In this document: one piece after another, positions 33,485-45,436 of the stretch
Layout of the letters: the number at the start of each line of letters is the position of its first letter
How positions within the stretch are numbered: position 1 is the first letter of the stretch
Source of the DNA: Ilex aquifolium
Lineage: Eukaryota; Streptophyta; Magnoliopsida; Aquifoliales; Aquifoliaceae
Length of the DNA: 64,000 bases
Direction: 5' to 3'
Assembly: GCA_951799425.1 (NCBI GenBank)
Contig: OX637397.1
Span: 22,102,564 to 22,166,563, forward strand
Notes under the pieces: model-generated
What the model was told of the DNA's origin: nothing
Databases searched by the model: none
The model's input: only the letters and a program-made list of their open reading frames with translations
Program-made: the position numbers and the translations under genes

Positions 33485-34148
33485 TCACAATTTATTTATT
33501 AATTAATTTTTTTTATTAAATAAACATTTAACATTTTACTTATAAAAAAAAGGCAAAAAACCTATCACTAAGGACTAAATTAAAATTCAAGATAAAAATT
33601 AGGGGGCAGTTATAATAATTATCTAAACTAATGGGTAGTTATTATAATTATATAAATTAAAACAAGATAAAACAATAAAATAAACCCATTTGTTTCTTGT
33701 ACTCAAGGGTCAAATATTGCGGCTGGGAGTGAAATGTGAGGGATGGCCTTCCGAAACAAAAAAAAAAGAGTTTACTGGGCTTGTGCTCAAGGGTCAAACA
33801 TTGCGGCTGGGAGTGAAATGTGAGGGATGGCCTTCCGAAACAAAAAAAAGAGTTTACTGGGTTTGTGCAAGTGGGGAGTTTAAAGATGTCAGTCCGTTTG
33901 ACGCCTCTTCTAAAAACGTCAAACGGACTGACGTTTTTAAGGGGTTTACTGGGCCGCATATTTGGGCTTAAAAACGTCAAACCGACTGACGTTTTTAGGA
34001 TAAAGACGTCAGTCCGTTTGACGTCTTTATCCTAAAAACGTCAATCGGTTTGACGTTTTTAAAAACTACCCACATTTGGGAATTACTTTCAAAACCACCC
34101 TTATTTGGGACTTTTTTTTCAAAAGTCCATGGGATTGGTCAAAAGCTC
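33485..34148 (-). repeat. Right arm of the foldback element
   Basis: Inverted counterpart of 31942-32522, with a tandem duplication of an ~80-bp piece (TGCGGCTGGGAGTGAAATGT occurs twice, from about 33718 and about 33802). The ORFs seen in both arms mirror each other and are not genes. Confidence 0.88.
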
Positions 34149-34734
34149 AAAGGGGGAGATTGTTAGATATACATTTGTAATTGGCTAATTTCGTGGAGTT
34201 CGTTGTAAATCTCAACCTATTCTATTGTGATGACACTATCAAGATTGAAGATCCGAAAACATCATTGAAGGGAGGAGATTAATTGTCAAAGCTACATCAT
34301 TCACACTCTAGTTGCACCTTCAAGCATAGGACAAAGGTAATGACCTAGATACCTATGATGATCCCTTGGTTTAATTAACTTAGGAAGATTAAAGTTAAAA
34401 TGGAATTTAGGATTAATCCGTGTATGGCTCCTAGGTGATTTTAAATGAAAAGATTTTATAAACCGTTTTTTGTTTTGAAAATATAGTTTGAGACATTAGT
34501 AGTGTGATGCCCCTAAAATCGGGGGTATTTTTTCAACTCGTTGATCACCCATCAACCTGCGGAAGTACCTGTGAACGTCGCATAACCCGACACTACGTCA
34601 TCATAAGATCATTCTAAGGTCCAATATCCATCAATTTGCCATCAATATTACTCCATTTACATCCTTTGCACAAAAGGGCTCAAGGCCCAAAGGCTTGAAA
34701 AAATTATTTTAAATTTCTGAAAATTTTGGAGGAG

Positions 34735-34915
34735 CTACTGGTAGCTCATGTACTTGGTACTGGTAGCTGAGCCCTCTGCCAGTGAGCTACCGGTAGCTTT
34801 GAACCTAGCTACCGGTAGCTGAGCCCACTACCAGCGAGCTACTAGTAGCTATGAACCTAGCTACCAGTAGTTGCCCACTGCAATCGTGCTACCGGTAGCT
34901 AATCAATGTTCTACC
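34735..34915. repeat. AGCTACCGGTAGCT palindrome array in LTR B2
   Basis: About seven units: AGCTACTGGTAGCT, AGCTACCGGTAGCT (several), AGCTACTAGTAGCT, AGCTACCAGTAG. The linkers are 'GAGCCC' and 'TGAACCT'. It occupies the place of the CCTTCCGGAAGG array in B1 and the GGTACCGGTACC array in B3. Confidence 0.88.
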
Positions 34916-36491
34916 AATAGAAGGGCCCAGTTTTTCCCCAATTTAATACTTTTTCAATTTCAACTCACCCAATCTCATACAACATTTACCCAAACTCATA
35001 TAATATCTAATTTTACACAAAATATAGTCCATGTGAGTTCATTATACAATCTTGTATACAACATCACAAGTCCAAAACCAAATACACGATTGTTTTACAA
35101 AAATGTAATTTGGAGCCACAACTCAGCTTTCTTCATCAACAAGGGCCCAAGTGAGAGCCGTCCACCGGCGCTTGTCCCGCACTTGAAATATTGTTCCCAT
35201 ATAGGGTGAGCCATGCTCAATAAGGTATCTCCTAAAGAGGCTACCTCCCAACCCAAATGCATATGAAATGTTCACATGCAATTCAAAAATCAAACAAGCA
35301 TTCATCCAAGAACATATAACTTCAAGAAATGAATGTGACGATGCTATGCCATGTTGTGAGACGAGACTCACACATGCAATGCAACCCGAGCCATCCACCG
35401 GCTCCCATACCACATGCACTGCTATGTGTATGTAACCAACCGACACGACATCTATGGACTTCCACCAACAGCTCTGCGTACGCCGACACACTTTATGGAC
35501 TCAATACCAACGGAGTGCATATCCAAATCACCAGATCTTGCACCCGAGGGTTAATCTAGCTCTTTTTGCTAATCCCGACACTATTTTCAATGCAAACCCA
35601 TGGGACTTAGTCGAACCTTGACCCAACTTTTCTGAGTTCACGTATCAACCTACCAAGGATGGTGTTTGATCAAAACCATGCATACACACACACCCATACC
35701 CATGTCACATGCCCACGAATGTGATACTTACCATGCATATGCAATGTAATGTACAATTGGATTTCATATCATTATGCAACCAAATTTTCAATTGCAATTA
35801 CAACATCATGTTCAACATGTCATGAGCACAACATGAACAACATTCCATCTCAAACAATATTCTCAATTGTCAATTATATCATAAGCATATAATTATATTT
35901 TACAACATCATCAAAACATGTTTTATCAATTTCATTTAAATAACATGCTCATTCCATTCGAGCTATTTTATCAAACACCCAAAAGGCACAAAATCATGTA
36001 ACACATAATCATGCCCAATTCATCACATTGTCCATGAAATTCCAAAATCAAGCAATTTCAATAACACCCAATTCATGCACAATTGGTTTAATACATTCTT
36101 ATATTATTTCTCGTACTCTCGTTAAACTAGAAATACATTTAAACAAGAGATTTCATCTCAAATCATCTTATCCATTTCATACAAAACCCTAGGTTGAAAA
36201 TAAACCTAGCTAGGAGAAAAACCTTCCTCTTGAAGCATAATACGAATGGTAAAAACTCCAAGAAGCCCAAATCAAGCTTCAAACCTTGATTTCCAAAAAT
36301 CCCGTCTTTGAGACTTCGGCGAAATCCCCAATTTTTTGTACATAGATGTAGTTCTCATAGCGTAGATCAACTTTTGTTCTTGGCCCAAAGAAATCCGATG
36401 AAAGAATCGCTCTAGATCGCAAGAAGAAGATGGAAGAAACCCTCATTTTTCTCTTTTCTTTCTCTCTCCCAAAAAAGTGGTGTAAAATGCC

Positions 36492-36521
36492 GAGAAAATC
36501 TGATTTTCTCCCCTATTTATA
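36492..36521 (-). promoter_or_regulatory. TATA box and palindrome of LTR B2
   Basis: TATAAATA (minus strand of 36514-36521), then a palindrome GAGAAAATC-T-GATTTTCTC (36492-36510). Compared with B1, one A is missing in one arm and one T in the other, so symmetry is kept. Confidence 0.7.
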
Positions 36522-36881
36522 CTCCATAATACTTGGCCCTTATTGCGCCACGTCCCGTCTTTTCTTGATCCGATTTTATATCGAATTAATTAAATCTCGC
36601 CTTGTGTTACATTCAATATATTTTATTTGAAATAATTTTAAATATTTTAAATTAATCGCACGACGCCCGATTGCCTTGAAAAACGCAAAAAAAAAAAATT
36701 TGATTGTCTTGGAATTCAATGAAAATTGACTGGATAACTAGATTTTGTGAGACGAATCCAATGGTGAGGTCCATTTCGTCATCCGAGTTCTAGAAAAATT
36801 CAAGTTTTCAAGCTGTACTGTAACGACTAATTACCGTTTTTCCCTTTTTCATAAAAGTTCAAAATTTTCTCGGGTTTTACA

Positions 36882-38290
36882 AGCAAACCCCTATTAAGCA
36901 ACACACTGGACAAGTTTTTTACTTTGTTTTATGTTTTAAAACTTGGTAAAGATTCCCCTATACTCTCTAGCATTAACTAGAGTAGTCTCTTTATGACTTA
37001 GGGAAGAAAAGGGGAAGATACCACAAATGGAGTACAAGACTCACTCTGTGAGCTCACTTGAATGGCCTTGACCATCGCTCGAGCAGTCTTATGGTCAGTT
37101 AAGCAATCTATGCTTGTTGGCCAGTATTGGAATCCAATTTTCATTTTTGTGACCACTGCCCTATGACCGGCCTCGCACATATCAGACGATCATTCGTGAA
37201 TCTGGGTTTTCTTGTTGGCTAAGATTACTCTTATTCCGGACCTATAAATAGGGAGAGTATTTTCTTCAGCTAAGGTAAGCCTTTTGAGAGAGAAAACTCA
37301 TATTCTAGATATAGAGCTTACACCACAAACCTAGATCCCTAAGACTCAAGGCTACCACTAGAGATTATACCCAATTTCACAACCTGGGGTTAAAGATCTT
37401 GATGGTTTGAACCAAACTCATTGGTATGTCCATTCTGGAAATCGTTGGCATGCCCATGATTGTTTGAGGCCTAAATGAATTGTGCGGCAGGGAGTTTAAG
37501 TGAAGCTACACAAGACGTCAGAGAGGGACTGTCGGCGGAGAGATTTACAAAGAAAAGGGGCATCTAACCATAGTATTGGTTGAGGTATAAGACTCGAGTA
37601 CTTGTAGATTGACTTTGAGAGTAGTGTATTAGACTTTAGTGAACCCCGAGTGGTTTCTCGCGATTTTTCAAGAGGAGGGTTTTTCCGTCAACAAATTACT
37701 TGTGTTCATGTTGTTTATTTATATATACACTTGCATTCGATAGCGCGCACACACACACACACACACACACTATTTTTCTGTATCCATGATTGATTGAAAT
37801 CTATTCGTCTATAGTCGTGTTAGGGTTTTGGGTTTTGGAATTGCCATTAAATTGATTATTTGAGTGAATTAATTGAATATTAATTAACATCAATTGTCAT
37901 AGGTGTAAGGGTTTGTGGTGATTAAAAGGGGTTCTCACAATTCATTGTTAAATTTGTGTGAGAAGAAGTAAGTGTGGTTGATTAGGTTTTAATTAGTAAT
38001 TGTGCTTAAAATTGAAAAAGCTATTCAATCTACCTCTAGGTGGTGTCGTGCACTCCACGTGTATAATTGTGAGTGAAGATTCTCATAGTTTCAACCCTTC
38101 CCAGATAACATTAGATTATAAGTTCAAAGTCTTATACCTCAACCAATTCCTAGGTAGAATCTTTCTCCCTTGAATTTTGACTTCGAAAATCCACCATAAA
38201 TGTCTTGACAACTAGTTTAAAAAATAACGAATCGAGATCTATGAACCGTTCTTATGGAATCCTCCTTCTTCTTCTTCTTCTCCTTTTCAG
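36882..38290 (+). other. LTR-like promoter/leader sequence, no gene
   Basis: Contains TATAAATA (37243-37250) followed by a leader, then GAACCCCGAGTGGTTTC and GAGGGTTTTTCCG (about 37640-37690), phrases typical of the R-U5 part of copia-type LTRs. A CACACA microsatellite lies at 37747-37770. No ORF is supportable. It may be the LTR of a deleted element. Confidence 0.4.
37747..37770. repeat. (CA)n microsatellite
   Basis: Twelve uninterrupted CA units following GCGCG. Confidence 0.9.
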
Positions 38291-38299
38291 AATCCTTCC

Positions 38300-38895
38300 T
38301 TTTGATCCTTGAGTCTCCTCCTTGGATCCTTTATGTTGATGGTTTGATTGATGTTCAAGAACTTCTGAATAGGGTTCTAGTGACTCAAGATGCATCTGCG
38401 AGTGCTTATCGAATCATGAATTACCTTTTTGCTTAACGCTTAAATAGGTAGGCGAACACATCTTCTTCCGTCTCTTGAAAAGGAAATCCAAGATTTTTAT
38501 TTGTGTTTGAAAGTTGAACTTCAAGAGTTCTTGCATTCAAGATTGGATAATAATAAGTTTGCTATCATAGAATCTCGGTTAACGAGAAAGCTAGTCAAAC
38601 AACTCTTTATGTCATTGATATATGGTAAGATGGCTATAACCATGGCTAGTGATATTCATGAGGTTTATGGTTCATTGCTAAGTATTAAGGATTACTACTA
38701 CATCGCTCAACTTTACCATGAATTTTGGAGAAATAAATATCTTGACATAGCCAATTTGATGAAGTTGATTAACCTAATGGGTTGGTTTTGTTCAGTCTTG
38801 GAGAAACAAGTGCCCTATAGTAAATCGTACTTCACAATTGTGCAGGATTATAGGGAAGTCATAAGACATGTCCTCCACAAATATGATAAGGAAAT
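38300..38895 (+). pseudogene. Phage-type RNA polymerase relic, mitochondrial linear-plasmid type
   Basis: Two frames joined across a one-base shift and one stop near 38430. First GLIDVQELLNRVLVTQ then DASASAYRIMNYL; then RRTHLLPSLEKEIQDFYLC, LKVELQEFLHSRLDNN, TRKLVKQLFMSLIYGK, then MASDIHEVYGSLLS, IANLMKLINLMGWFC, YFTIVQDYREV. R-x3-K-x7-Y-G has exactly the spacing of the T7 RNA polymerase R627/K631/Y639 catalytic helix, and QDASASAY fits the block around T7 D537. The wording matches rpo genes of plant mitochondrial linear plasmids as I remember them, rather than nuclear RPOT polymerases. It is partial (palm/fingers region only) and non-functional. It is surrounded by nuclear repeats, so it is probably a transferred fragment. 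Confidence 0.78.
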
Positions 38896-39299
38896 AAGAA
38901 TTCTGGTCAAGTTTGGAACCTTGTCCACGTCACAGCGCACGAGCGCTAGCTACTAGAATTTGTTTTTCTTACCCTCCTTAAATTCCTAAGTCTCGAGAGC
39001 GTCTGAAGAGTGCTATCCACTAGTTTACTCAAAAATCCAAAGCTTTAAAATAAATCTCTAACTACCAAAGGGTGTACACAAAAAGCCTCCACCCAATGAC
39101 TCATTTCAAAAAGTTGTTTTCAAAAAATAAAACCCTAAATTTCAAAAAATATTTTAACACAAAATCACACGATTGGGGCATTTGTCTTTCAAGAAGATTT
39201 GACTGCCTTTAAATCCGGTTTAATGCCTGAAGCTTCTTCCTAACTCATTCGGGGTGCAAAACAAGCCTACAAAATGACCTTTTTGCCCCTACACCTTTT
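38896..39299. other. Non-coding stretch after the RNA polymerase relic
   Basis: No feature supported. The polymerase similarity stops near 38895, and family A LTR similarity begins near 39300. Confidence 0.4.
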
Positions 39300-39480
39300 G
39301 ATTTTACCCATATGGATCTCCTAAGGTTTTTCAATGTTATGAATCCATTTTTAATGTCATTTTAACCAAAAAATATGTATTGTTGTGATTTATCTCAAAA
39401 TCCAACCTAAATTAATTCCCAAAATTCTTAAATGACTATTTTAGACTGCTGAAGCGTGACACCACCCAAATGTCCATTCG
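39300..39480 (-). repeat. Fragment of a family A LTR (copy A3)
   Basis: CCTAAGGTTTTTCAATG followed by ATGAATCCATTTTTAATG aligns with 42975-43080 in copy A2 and 17355-17410 in copy A1. Only this part is recognisable. The ends are not resolved. Confidence 0.55.
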
Positions 39481-39663
39481 AGGGTTTCTCAACACTCTAG
39501 ATTCAATGGTAATATAATTGTGTCCAAAATATATTTAGCTTAATGACTAATCACCAAATCAAAGCTTACTCGATCATTTGTGCTCAAAGTTCCTTGAAAT
39601 TCTGTCATCCCTCACACGAAACTTCCATTAAAAAGTAGGACATGGATGTAACTAGGATAAACC

Positions 39664-39666
<3 letters not shown>

Positions 39667-39707
<41 letters not shown>

Positions 39708-39710
39708 ATA
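39667..39710. repeat. (AC)n(AT)n compound microsatellite
   Basis: About 15 AC units run directly into about six AT units. Confidence 0.9.
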
Positions 39711-40065
39711 GGATATTATTACAATACTAGTGATATAAGGGAAAAAAGATATAACACGTCCCAAACTAAAACAATTTAATTTGCAGACATAGGGACTATT
39801 TAATGGTGTTCTAAATCCAATGTTCTATGTAATTCTAAAGTTGAACACGTGTCATCTTTCAAGAGTCCAAAACTTTTAATTATTATTTAATTGTAATAGA
39901 CTTCATTGGTTGTTACGTAAGCCATAAAAACTCATTATTCAGGCCAAATAAATTATAAAGAATCGACAAATCTTATAAAATATGTGATGTACATCCAAAT
40001 GAACATCCTGAAATAAGAAATTCTCATTTGTATGATTCATTTTTTTTATGCAAGTCACCTCACTA

Positions 40066-40320
40066 AGTATAAAGTGAATGTATCCACCATGGAGATACGC
40101 ATATCCGAGGTGTATCCGGTAAGTATCTCATAATGACAAATATTTATTAATTATTCGATCCTTGCGACAATTATCAAATACGTATCTGTGAGTATCTCAC
40201 AAGTATAAGCTGAACGTATCAATCACGGAGTGCATCCAACAATTATCTAGCAATGATAAATATTTATTAATTATTCGACACATGCGGAAATTATCAGATA
40301 CATATCCATGAGTATCCAAC
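40066..40320. repeat. Two-unit direct repeat of ~125 bp
   Basis: AAGTATAAAGTGAATGTATC (40066) and AAGTATAAGCTGAACGTATC (40201) each open a unit that contains AAATATTTATTAATTATTCG and ends in TGAGTATC. The units are diverged but collinear. Origin unknown. Confidence 0.7.
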
Positions 40321-40808
40321 AAGAATCGATATCCGATATATATTATATATGGATATGTCACCTCAAGCAAAGTATATGTGCTTCATAGGAGATGGAGAAT
40401 ATGAAGGGATGATACGTCGTCATATTACTTGTAGTTTGAAGTGCAATAGAGGTGAGATTCGATGCATAAGATAAGTTCGGACATTCCCACAACCCTAGTT
40501 AGAAGATCCACCCCTCACTTCGTCACTAATCTATTACTAATTCTTCTCCTAGGATTTTTTTTCTAGTGTTTAATGTATAGAATCTAATCTATTTTCTAGT
40601 GTTTATTGTTTAATGATCTATTGCCCATTCTTCTACAAAGCTAGGTGTTTATTGTAACAAATATGTCCTTGATTTAGTTTTTTCTTCAAACACCATTTTA
40701 TAGCTAGTGTTATGACTAGTTTTTGTCAAGATATTATGGTTTTGGGTGCTTTTTGAGCAGCATTAAATGGTGCTTATATTGATTCTTCCATGTGGATCTT
40801 ATGGTGCT

Positions 40809-40917
40809 GTGTTTGGTATTGGAATTCAAGCCTTGGAAGTGGAATAAGAGAAAAGAAATTCAAAATTTGAACAAAATTTCCTTCAATTTCAATTCCATGC
40901 TCCCAAACATACACAGA
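40809..40917. mobile_element. Possible ~110-bp MITE
   Basis: CTGTGTTTGGTATTGGAATT at the left resembles the reverse complement of the right end, CTGTGTATGTTTGGGAGC...GGAATT. The interior AAATTTGAACAAAATTTCC is also self-complementary. No TSD was resolved. Confidence 0.35.
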
Positions 40918-41286
40918 TTTAGTCTAAGGATAATGCTATGAGAATTTCTATATGGGATCTTTTTTCACCAAAAAAAAAATATGCATGTTGTTGTTGGAAA
41001 TAAACTTGATTTAAGAGTTTAATTTGTTATGAACCAAAGCCACAAACAAAATAATAACGCAACGAAATAGAAAAAATAGAACACAAGAGATTTACGTGGT
41101 TCAACTCAACAAACAAGCCTATGTCCATAAACGAAATACAGCGGCAATATTTCACTATTAAATATTGGAGATTACAAAATTCCCGAAACAAATCAACTAG
41201 AGAACTATAATTGCTCTATCACTATTATAAAATTAATAGTGCCCAAAATATGTTTTCCAATAAAAATTAGTGTTTCCAAAGAAGAC

Positions 41287-43671
41287 TGTAACGCCCCAAA
41301 ATACACATTGGAAGCATTACTAGCTAATCACCATTCACATCATGAGAGCACTAAATAAATCCATCAATAAATAAATTCTCCAAAATCGTGGGTCCTTAAT
41401 TTAACAAAATTCGGGCAGAGTCTCCTTTGTACGGGGAGCTCTACCCAAAAACATAACATGTGCAATTATACTACATTGACCACACCGGGTCCAAGTATGA
41501 CTAAATATTGACCACACCGAGTCCATTTACACATCACAAAATAAAATTTCATTCACCATATGTAATATCCACAATATCATCCCAAAAGAATAGGCCAAAC
41601 TATGACAATTACATTCCAAAAGAATTACACTCAAACTTAGCAGCGGAATAAACAAAATACTAGATTATACATGATCTCAAAATAAATTCTCTAGTCTAGT
41701 GCAAAAGAAGCTATATCTCTATATGTCCACCTCGGGATCTAGATTTCCCTCGGATGGGGCCTCTCAATACCCCTGCTCGTCAACTCCGAGGTTCTCCTCT
41801 AGCACCGTATCTGAAAAATGTAATTTGTAGGGGGTGAGCACTAAGCTCCGTAGCAACATTCCTCCCAAACTCGAACAAGGCTTATAAAAACATATAAAAT
41901 GGCCAGTCTCATTTCACAAATAACATATATAATCTTTGAAGTAAAACATAGGCATTTTACAATGGATTTCAAGTTTAAGTAGCAATAGTAATAGAAATGA
42001 ACAATAACAACCAAGTTCCAATAAACATCTATTTCCAAAATATAAACCATTTCTCACACATGATATAAGATTGTCCTCTCCGGCATAAGCATCCTTACAA
42101 GGAACCTCTCACCCTCAAGGTTTGGTTTCTCAAGCATCCTTACAAGGAACCTCTTGAGAAAATCACATACTGTCCTCTTTTGGCATGAGCATCCTTACAA
42201 GGAACCTCTCACCCTTAAGGCTTGGTTTCTCAAGCATCCTTACAAGGAACCTCTTGAGAATGAATGAGCATCCTTACAAGGAACCTCTCACTCATGTTTG
42301 TCCAAACAACCATACAAGAATACAATACCAAATATTCTCTCAAATACCCAACAATTCCACAAGTCTCCTATTTACAAGCAATTTCCAAGAAAAATATCAA
42401 ATTCTCACAAGTGATATCTTCAAATAGGGCAATTTAAAGAGAAACATGCAAGAGATCATTATCAATATCATTATATTACTCAACACAAAGCTCTAGAGTT
42501 TCCAACACCAAGATTTAGTGAATATTGAGAGAGAAATCCCCATTCCTCAAAAGCTAGGGTTTTTATGGTTCTCCCACCAATACTTTACTCAAAACATGAT
42601 AAAGGTTGCAAGAATATTAAGAAACAAGTAACCCATAGCAAATACATATGATTAAAAGTCAAAACATACATATAAATTAACCCTAACATCAATGAACAAG
42701 AATGGAAGAAAACCCCTACATTGAATCCAAGATTCCAAGTGAAAGCCCAAGCCCTATAGACCTCCTTCTTCCCTTTTCTTCCTCCCTTAATCTTCCTCTA
42801 AGGTTCTAAGAGGTGTGGGGTGAGAGTGGAGTGAAAGAAATGGGAGTAAAGGGGCTGAAATCAGTGTTTTAAACACAGCCAACCCCGAAAAATACTGTTC
42901 ACAGTCTGTTTTGGTTTTCTCCAAAATTACGATTTTGCCACTAAGAATCTCCAATTTGATCCATATGACTACCCTAAGGTTTTTCGACGTTCCGGATTCA
43001 TTTTTAATGTTATTTTAACCTAAAAACATTTATTTTTATGATTTATTTCAAAACTAAAATAAATTTACACTCGAAACATTAAAATTACTATCCAAGGAAC
43101 ACCACAGTGCAGATTTTTGGTCAACTTCGGAGAATAAACTGATTTGACTTAGGTATTTCTAGTATGTTTGACCTATATGGTTGGAAATATATACGAGTTA
43201 GGGTTCTAACAAAAATAACGGTGCATAATTTGGACTTTCCAACAAAGAGTTATGATCAAATTGGTGAAAGGTAGTCTGCCGGACTACTTGGTTCTTCTAT
43301 ACTTGTCTAACTCGAGTTTGGGTGTCTTTTGTCACAAATCCTATCTCATACCCATCTCCAATATAGGTAGTATGGCTTGCATAAATATCCATGTCTAGCA
43401 TCATTCATTAACCAAAACCAAATTACCATCCGTCTCCTAGAATCATCCATAACAACATGATGTAGAACTAGTATATCCATCAAAATTTTTCTTCAATTCC
43501 TCTAAGCTAGCTAATTGATGAGAATGCAAAATGTCATATTTTTCTCTTTTATTATTTAGCGTTTTATACTTATTATTCTTATAATTTGATTTAGGATGTA
43601 AATGGAGACGTTAAATGCAAAACGAAGCTAATTGGACGATTGTTGATAGTTTAGACATGTAGGGGTTTACA
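41287..43671 (-). mobile_element. Solo LTR, family A (copy A2)
   Basis: 2385 bp, TGTAACGCCCC...GGGTTTACA on the + strand, with perfect TSD AAGAC (41282-41286, 43672-43676). The empty site is preserved in the other copia-1 LTR (CCAAAGAAGAACC, about 46015). The minus orientation is inferred from the GGGGCGTTACA end. Contains a five-fold 22-bp repeat at 42089-42296. Confidence 0.9.
42089..42296. repeat. Five copies of GCATCCTTACAAGGAACCTCT
   Basis: Exact or near-exact 21-bp unit five times with irregular spacing, alternating 'CACCC' and 'TGAGAA' followers. CCTTACAAGG is itself palindromic around its centre. In copy A1 a shorter related stretch may exist but is not repeated. Confidence 0.85.
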
Positions 43672-44125
43672 AAGACCCAAAACAAATAGAGCAAATATCA
43701 AATTGTAAAACAAACTCCTCATGTCGTCGTCGTTCCATATCAAAAACTAAACCCGTTGAAGAATTTTTTTCCTTCGATAAAGCTTCTGGCATTAGTTATT
43801 AGGAATCATAGTCCATGTTGGACAAAAATTACCTTTACCAATTAGTATCAAACTAATATTATAATTGCATGAAAAACTCTTCTTTAAATAGAATTCCTAT
43901 TTGAGTGGAATTCAAATACAAGCCACAATTAAAAAATATCCACCTTGACTTGTATTTTATCAAGCCATTCAACCAAAGTGAACTTGACCGCTGCTTTCGC
44001 CAATAGCCTGAAGGCTACAACTCAAACAGTGCAAACACCAATCAAGTCCAAGCAATGCTTGAACTTGAGCACTAGTACCAACTTAGTAAACATATATGTT
44101 GGGTTCTCTGTTGTAGCAACCTTTT

Positions 44126-45436
44126 TTACTTTGATAATACCTTGAGCCATAACCTCAGATACCTAACATCGATGTGCTTGGTCCTTTTATGATACATCTG
44201 ATTTTTGGTCAAATGTAGTGCACTTTGTCTATCACAGAACACAGTAGTCACTTTTTCTTCCAAGCCCAAATCACAGACCAAACCTCTTAACCAAATTCCT
44301 TCTTTAACTGCCTCTAATACTGTCATGTATTCCGCCTTTGTGGTAGACAAAGCAACTATAGACTGTAGGATCACCCTCTAACTTACAATGCACCCAAATA
44401 GAGTAAAAACATAACCTGTCAGAGATGTCCTCTTATCTGAATCACCCGCATAATCTAAATCAACAACTGTTGAATCGATGTCATCTCTTCTACCAAATAC
44501 TAAGCCAACATCTGTAGTGCCTCTCAAATAACAAAGTATCCATTTCATAGCTTACCAATGAACCTTCCTAGGATTAGTCATGTAACGGCTAACCACACTA
44601 ACTGCCTATGAAATATCTGGACAAGTGCAAACCATAACATACATGATGTTACCAACTGCACTAGAATAAGGAACATTAGACATAAATTGCTCATCATTCT
44701 CACTCTATGGTGATAAAGTTGTTGAAAGCCTAAAGTGAACAGCAAGTGGATTACTCACGGGCTTCGAATTCTGCATCCCAAACAGCTCAATAAACTTCTC
44801 AATATATTTCTTTTGAGATAAATATAACATACCTGCTCTCCTATCCCTGTGAATCTCCACACCCAAAATTTTATTTTCAGCACCCAAATCTTTCATCTCA
44901 AATTCTGAACTCAACTGTTTCTTCAACTTGTCAATCTCTATCATGCTCTTAGCAACAATAAGCATGTAATTCACATAAAGTAATAAATATATAAAAGAAC
45001 CATCTGACAACTGCCTGTGATACATGCAACTATCTTAATTACTCCTAGAGTAACCATGATCTACCATAAAGTTGTCAAAACATTTGTACCACTGCCTTGG
45101 AGGCTATTTTAAACCATATAATGATTTCTTCAACAAGCAAACATGATCTTCTTTACCTTGAACAATAAATCCATCTGGTTGATGCATGTAGATAGTTTCC
45201 TCAAGCTCACCATGCAGAAAAGCTATATTTACATCAAGTTGCTCAAGCTCTAGATTGAGTGAAGCAACCATGACAACCAATACACAAATAGAGCTATGTT
45301 TCACAGCTGGTGAGAAAACTTCATTGAAGTCTACACCCTCTCTCTGACTATAGTCCATTGCAACCAATCGTGTCTTATACCTTGTAGATTTAACCCTTGG
45401 AATTCCTTCCTTCGTCTTGAGAGTATACAACTGTTA
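44126..45436 (-). pseudogene. Copia-1 reverse transcriptase and RNase H
   Basis: [69 protein letters not shown], then after a stop LLLYVNYMLIVAKS, FEMKDLGAENKILGVEI, YIEKFIELFGM, and RNase H QSIVALSTTKAEYMTVLEAV, HLTKNQMYHKRTKHIDVRY. The RT catalytic box is YVNY in place of YVDD, so both aspartates are lost. Stops lie near 45104, 45026 and 44390-44700. Confidence 0.9.

Larger units (their letters stand above)
31942..34148. mobile_element. Foldback / long-TIR element with 10-bp TSD
   Basis: Ends are exact inverted copies (GAGCTTTTGACCAATCCCAT) flanked by a perfect 10-bp duplication AAAGGGGGAG (31932-31941 and 34149-34158). The arms are 31942-32522 and 33485-34148. The right arm is longer because of an ~80-bp internal duplication (about 33712-33865). 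The spacer of about 960 bp contains its own ~175-bp direct repeat (about 32755-32930 and 32935-33085). No coding capacity. A 9-10-bp TSD with very long arms suggests a Mutator-like non-autonomous or foldback-type element. The target was the polypurine tract of element D. Confidence 0.9.
29404..34350 (+). mobile_element. Degenerate LTR element D carrying a foldback insertion
   Basis: LTR-like copies of about 190 bp lie at 29404-29589 (TGATAGATATATATTTG...) and 34161-34350 (TGTTAGATATACATTTG...). They share long stretches such as TTTCGTGGAGT and GAAGATCCGAAA. A polypurine tract (AAAGGGGGAGAT) abuts the 3' LTR. The interior holds one decayed ORF (29810-31010), non-coding sequence, and the foldback element inserted inside the polypurine tract. 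Neither the LTR outer ends nor the TSD is certain. No pol is present, so it depended on other elements. Confidence 0.65.
34503..36881 (-). mobile_element. Solo LTR, family B (copy B2)
   Basis: Minus orientation: begins (right end) TGTAAAACCCGAG and ends (left) GGGGCATCACA. Collinear with B1 and B3, about 2.38 kb. Flanks AGTAG (34498-34502) and AGCAA (36882-36886) agree at only three of five bases, so the TSD is decayed or absent. Contains the GCTACCGGTAGC palindrome array at 34735-34915 and the TATA-palindrome unit at 36492-36521. Confidence 0.82.

Noticed and set aside
32055-34035. Matching ORFs on opposite strands in the foldback element
   Set aside because: Mirror images produced by the inverted arms. 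The protein text is low-complexity and follows the DNA repeats.
34498-36886. Clear TSD for LTR B2
   Set aside because: AGTAG versus AGCAA agree at only three of five positions, so no TSD is claimed.
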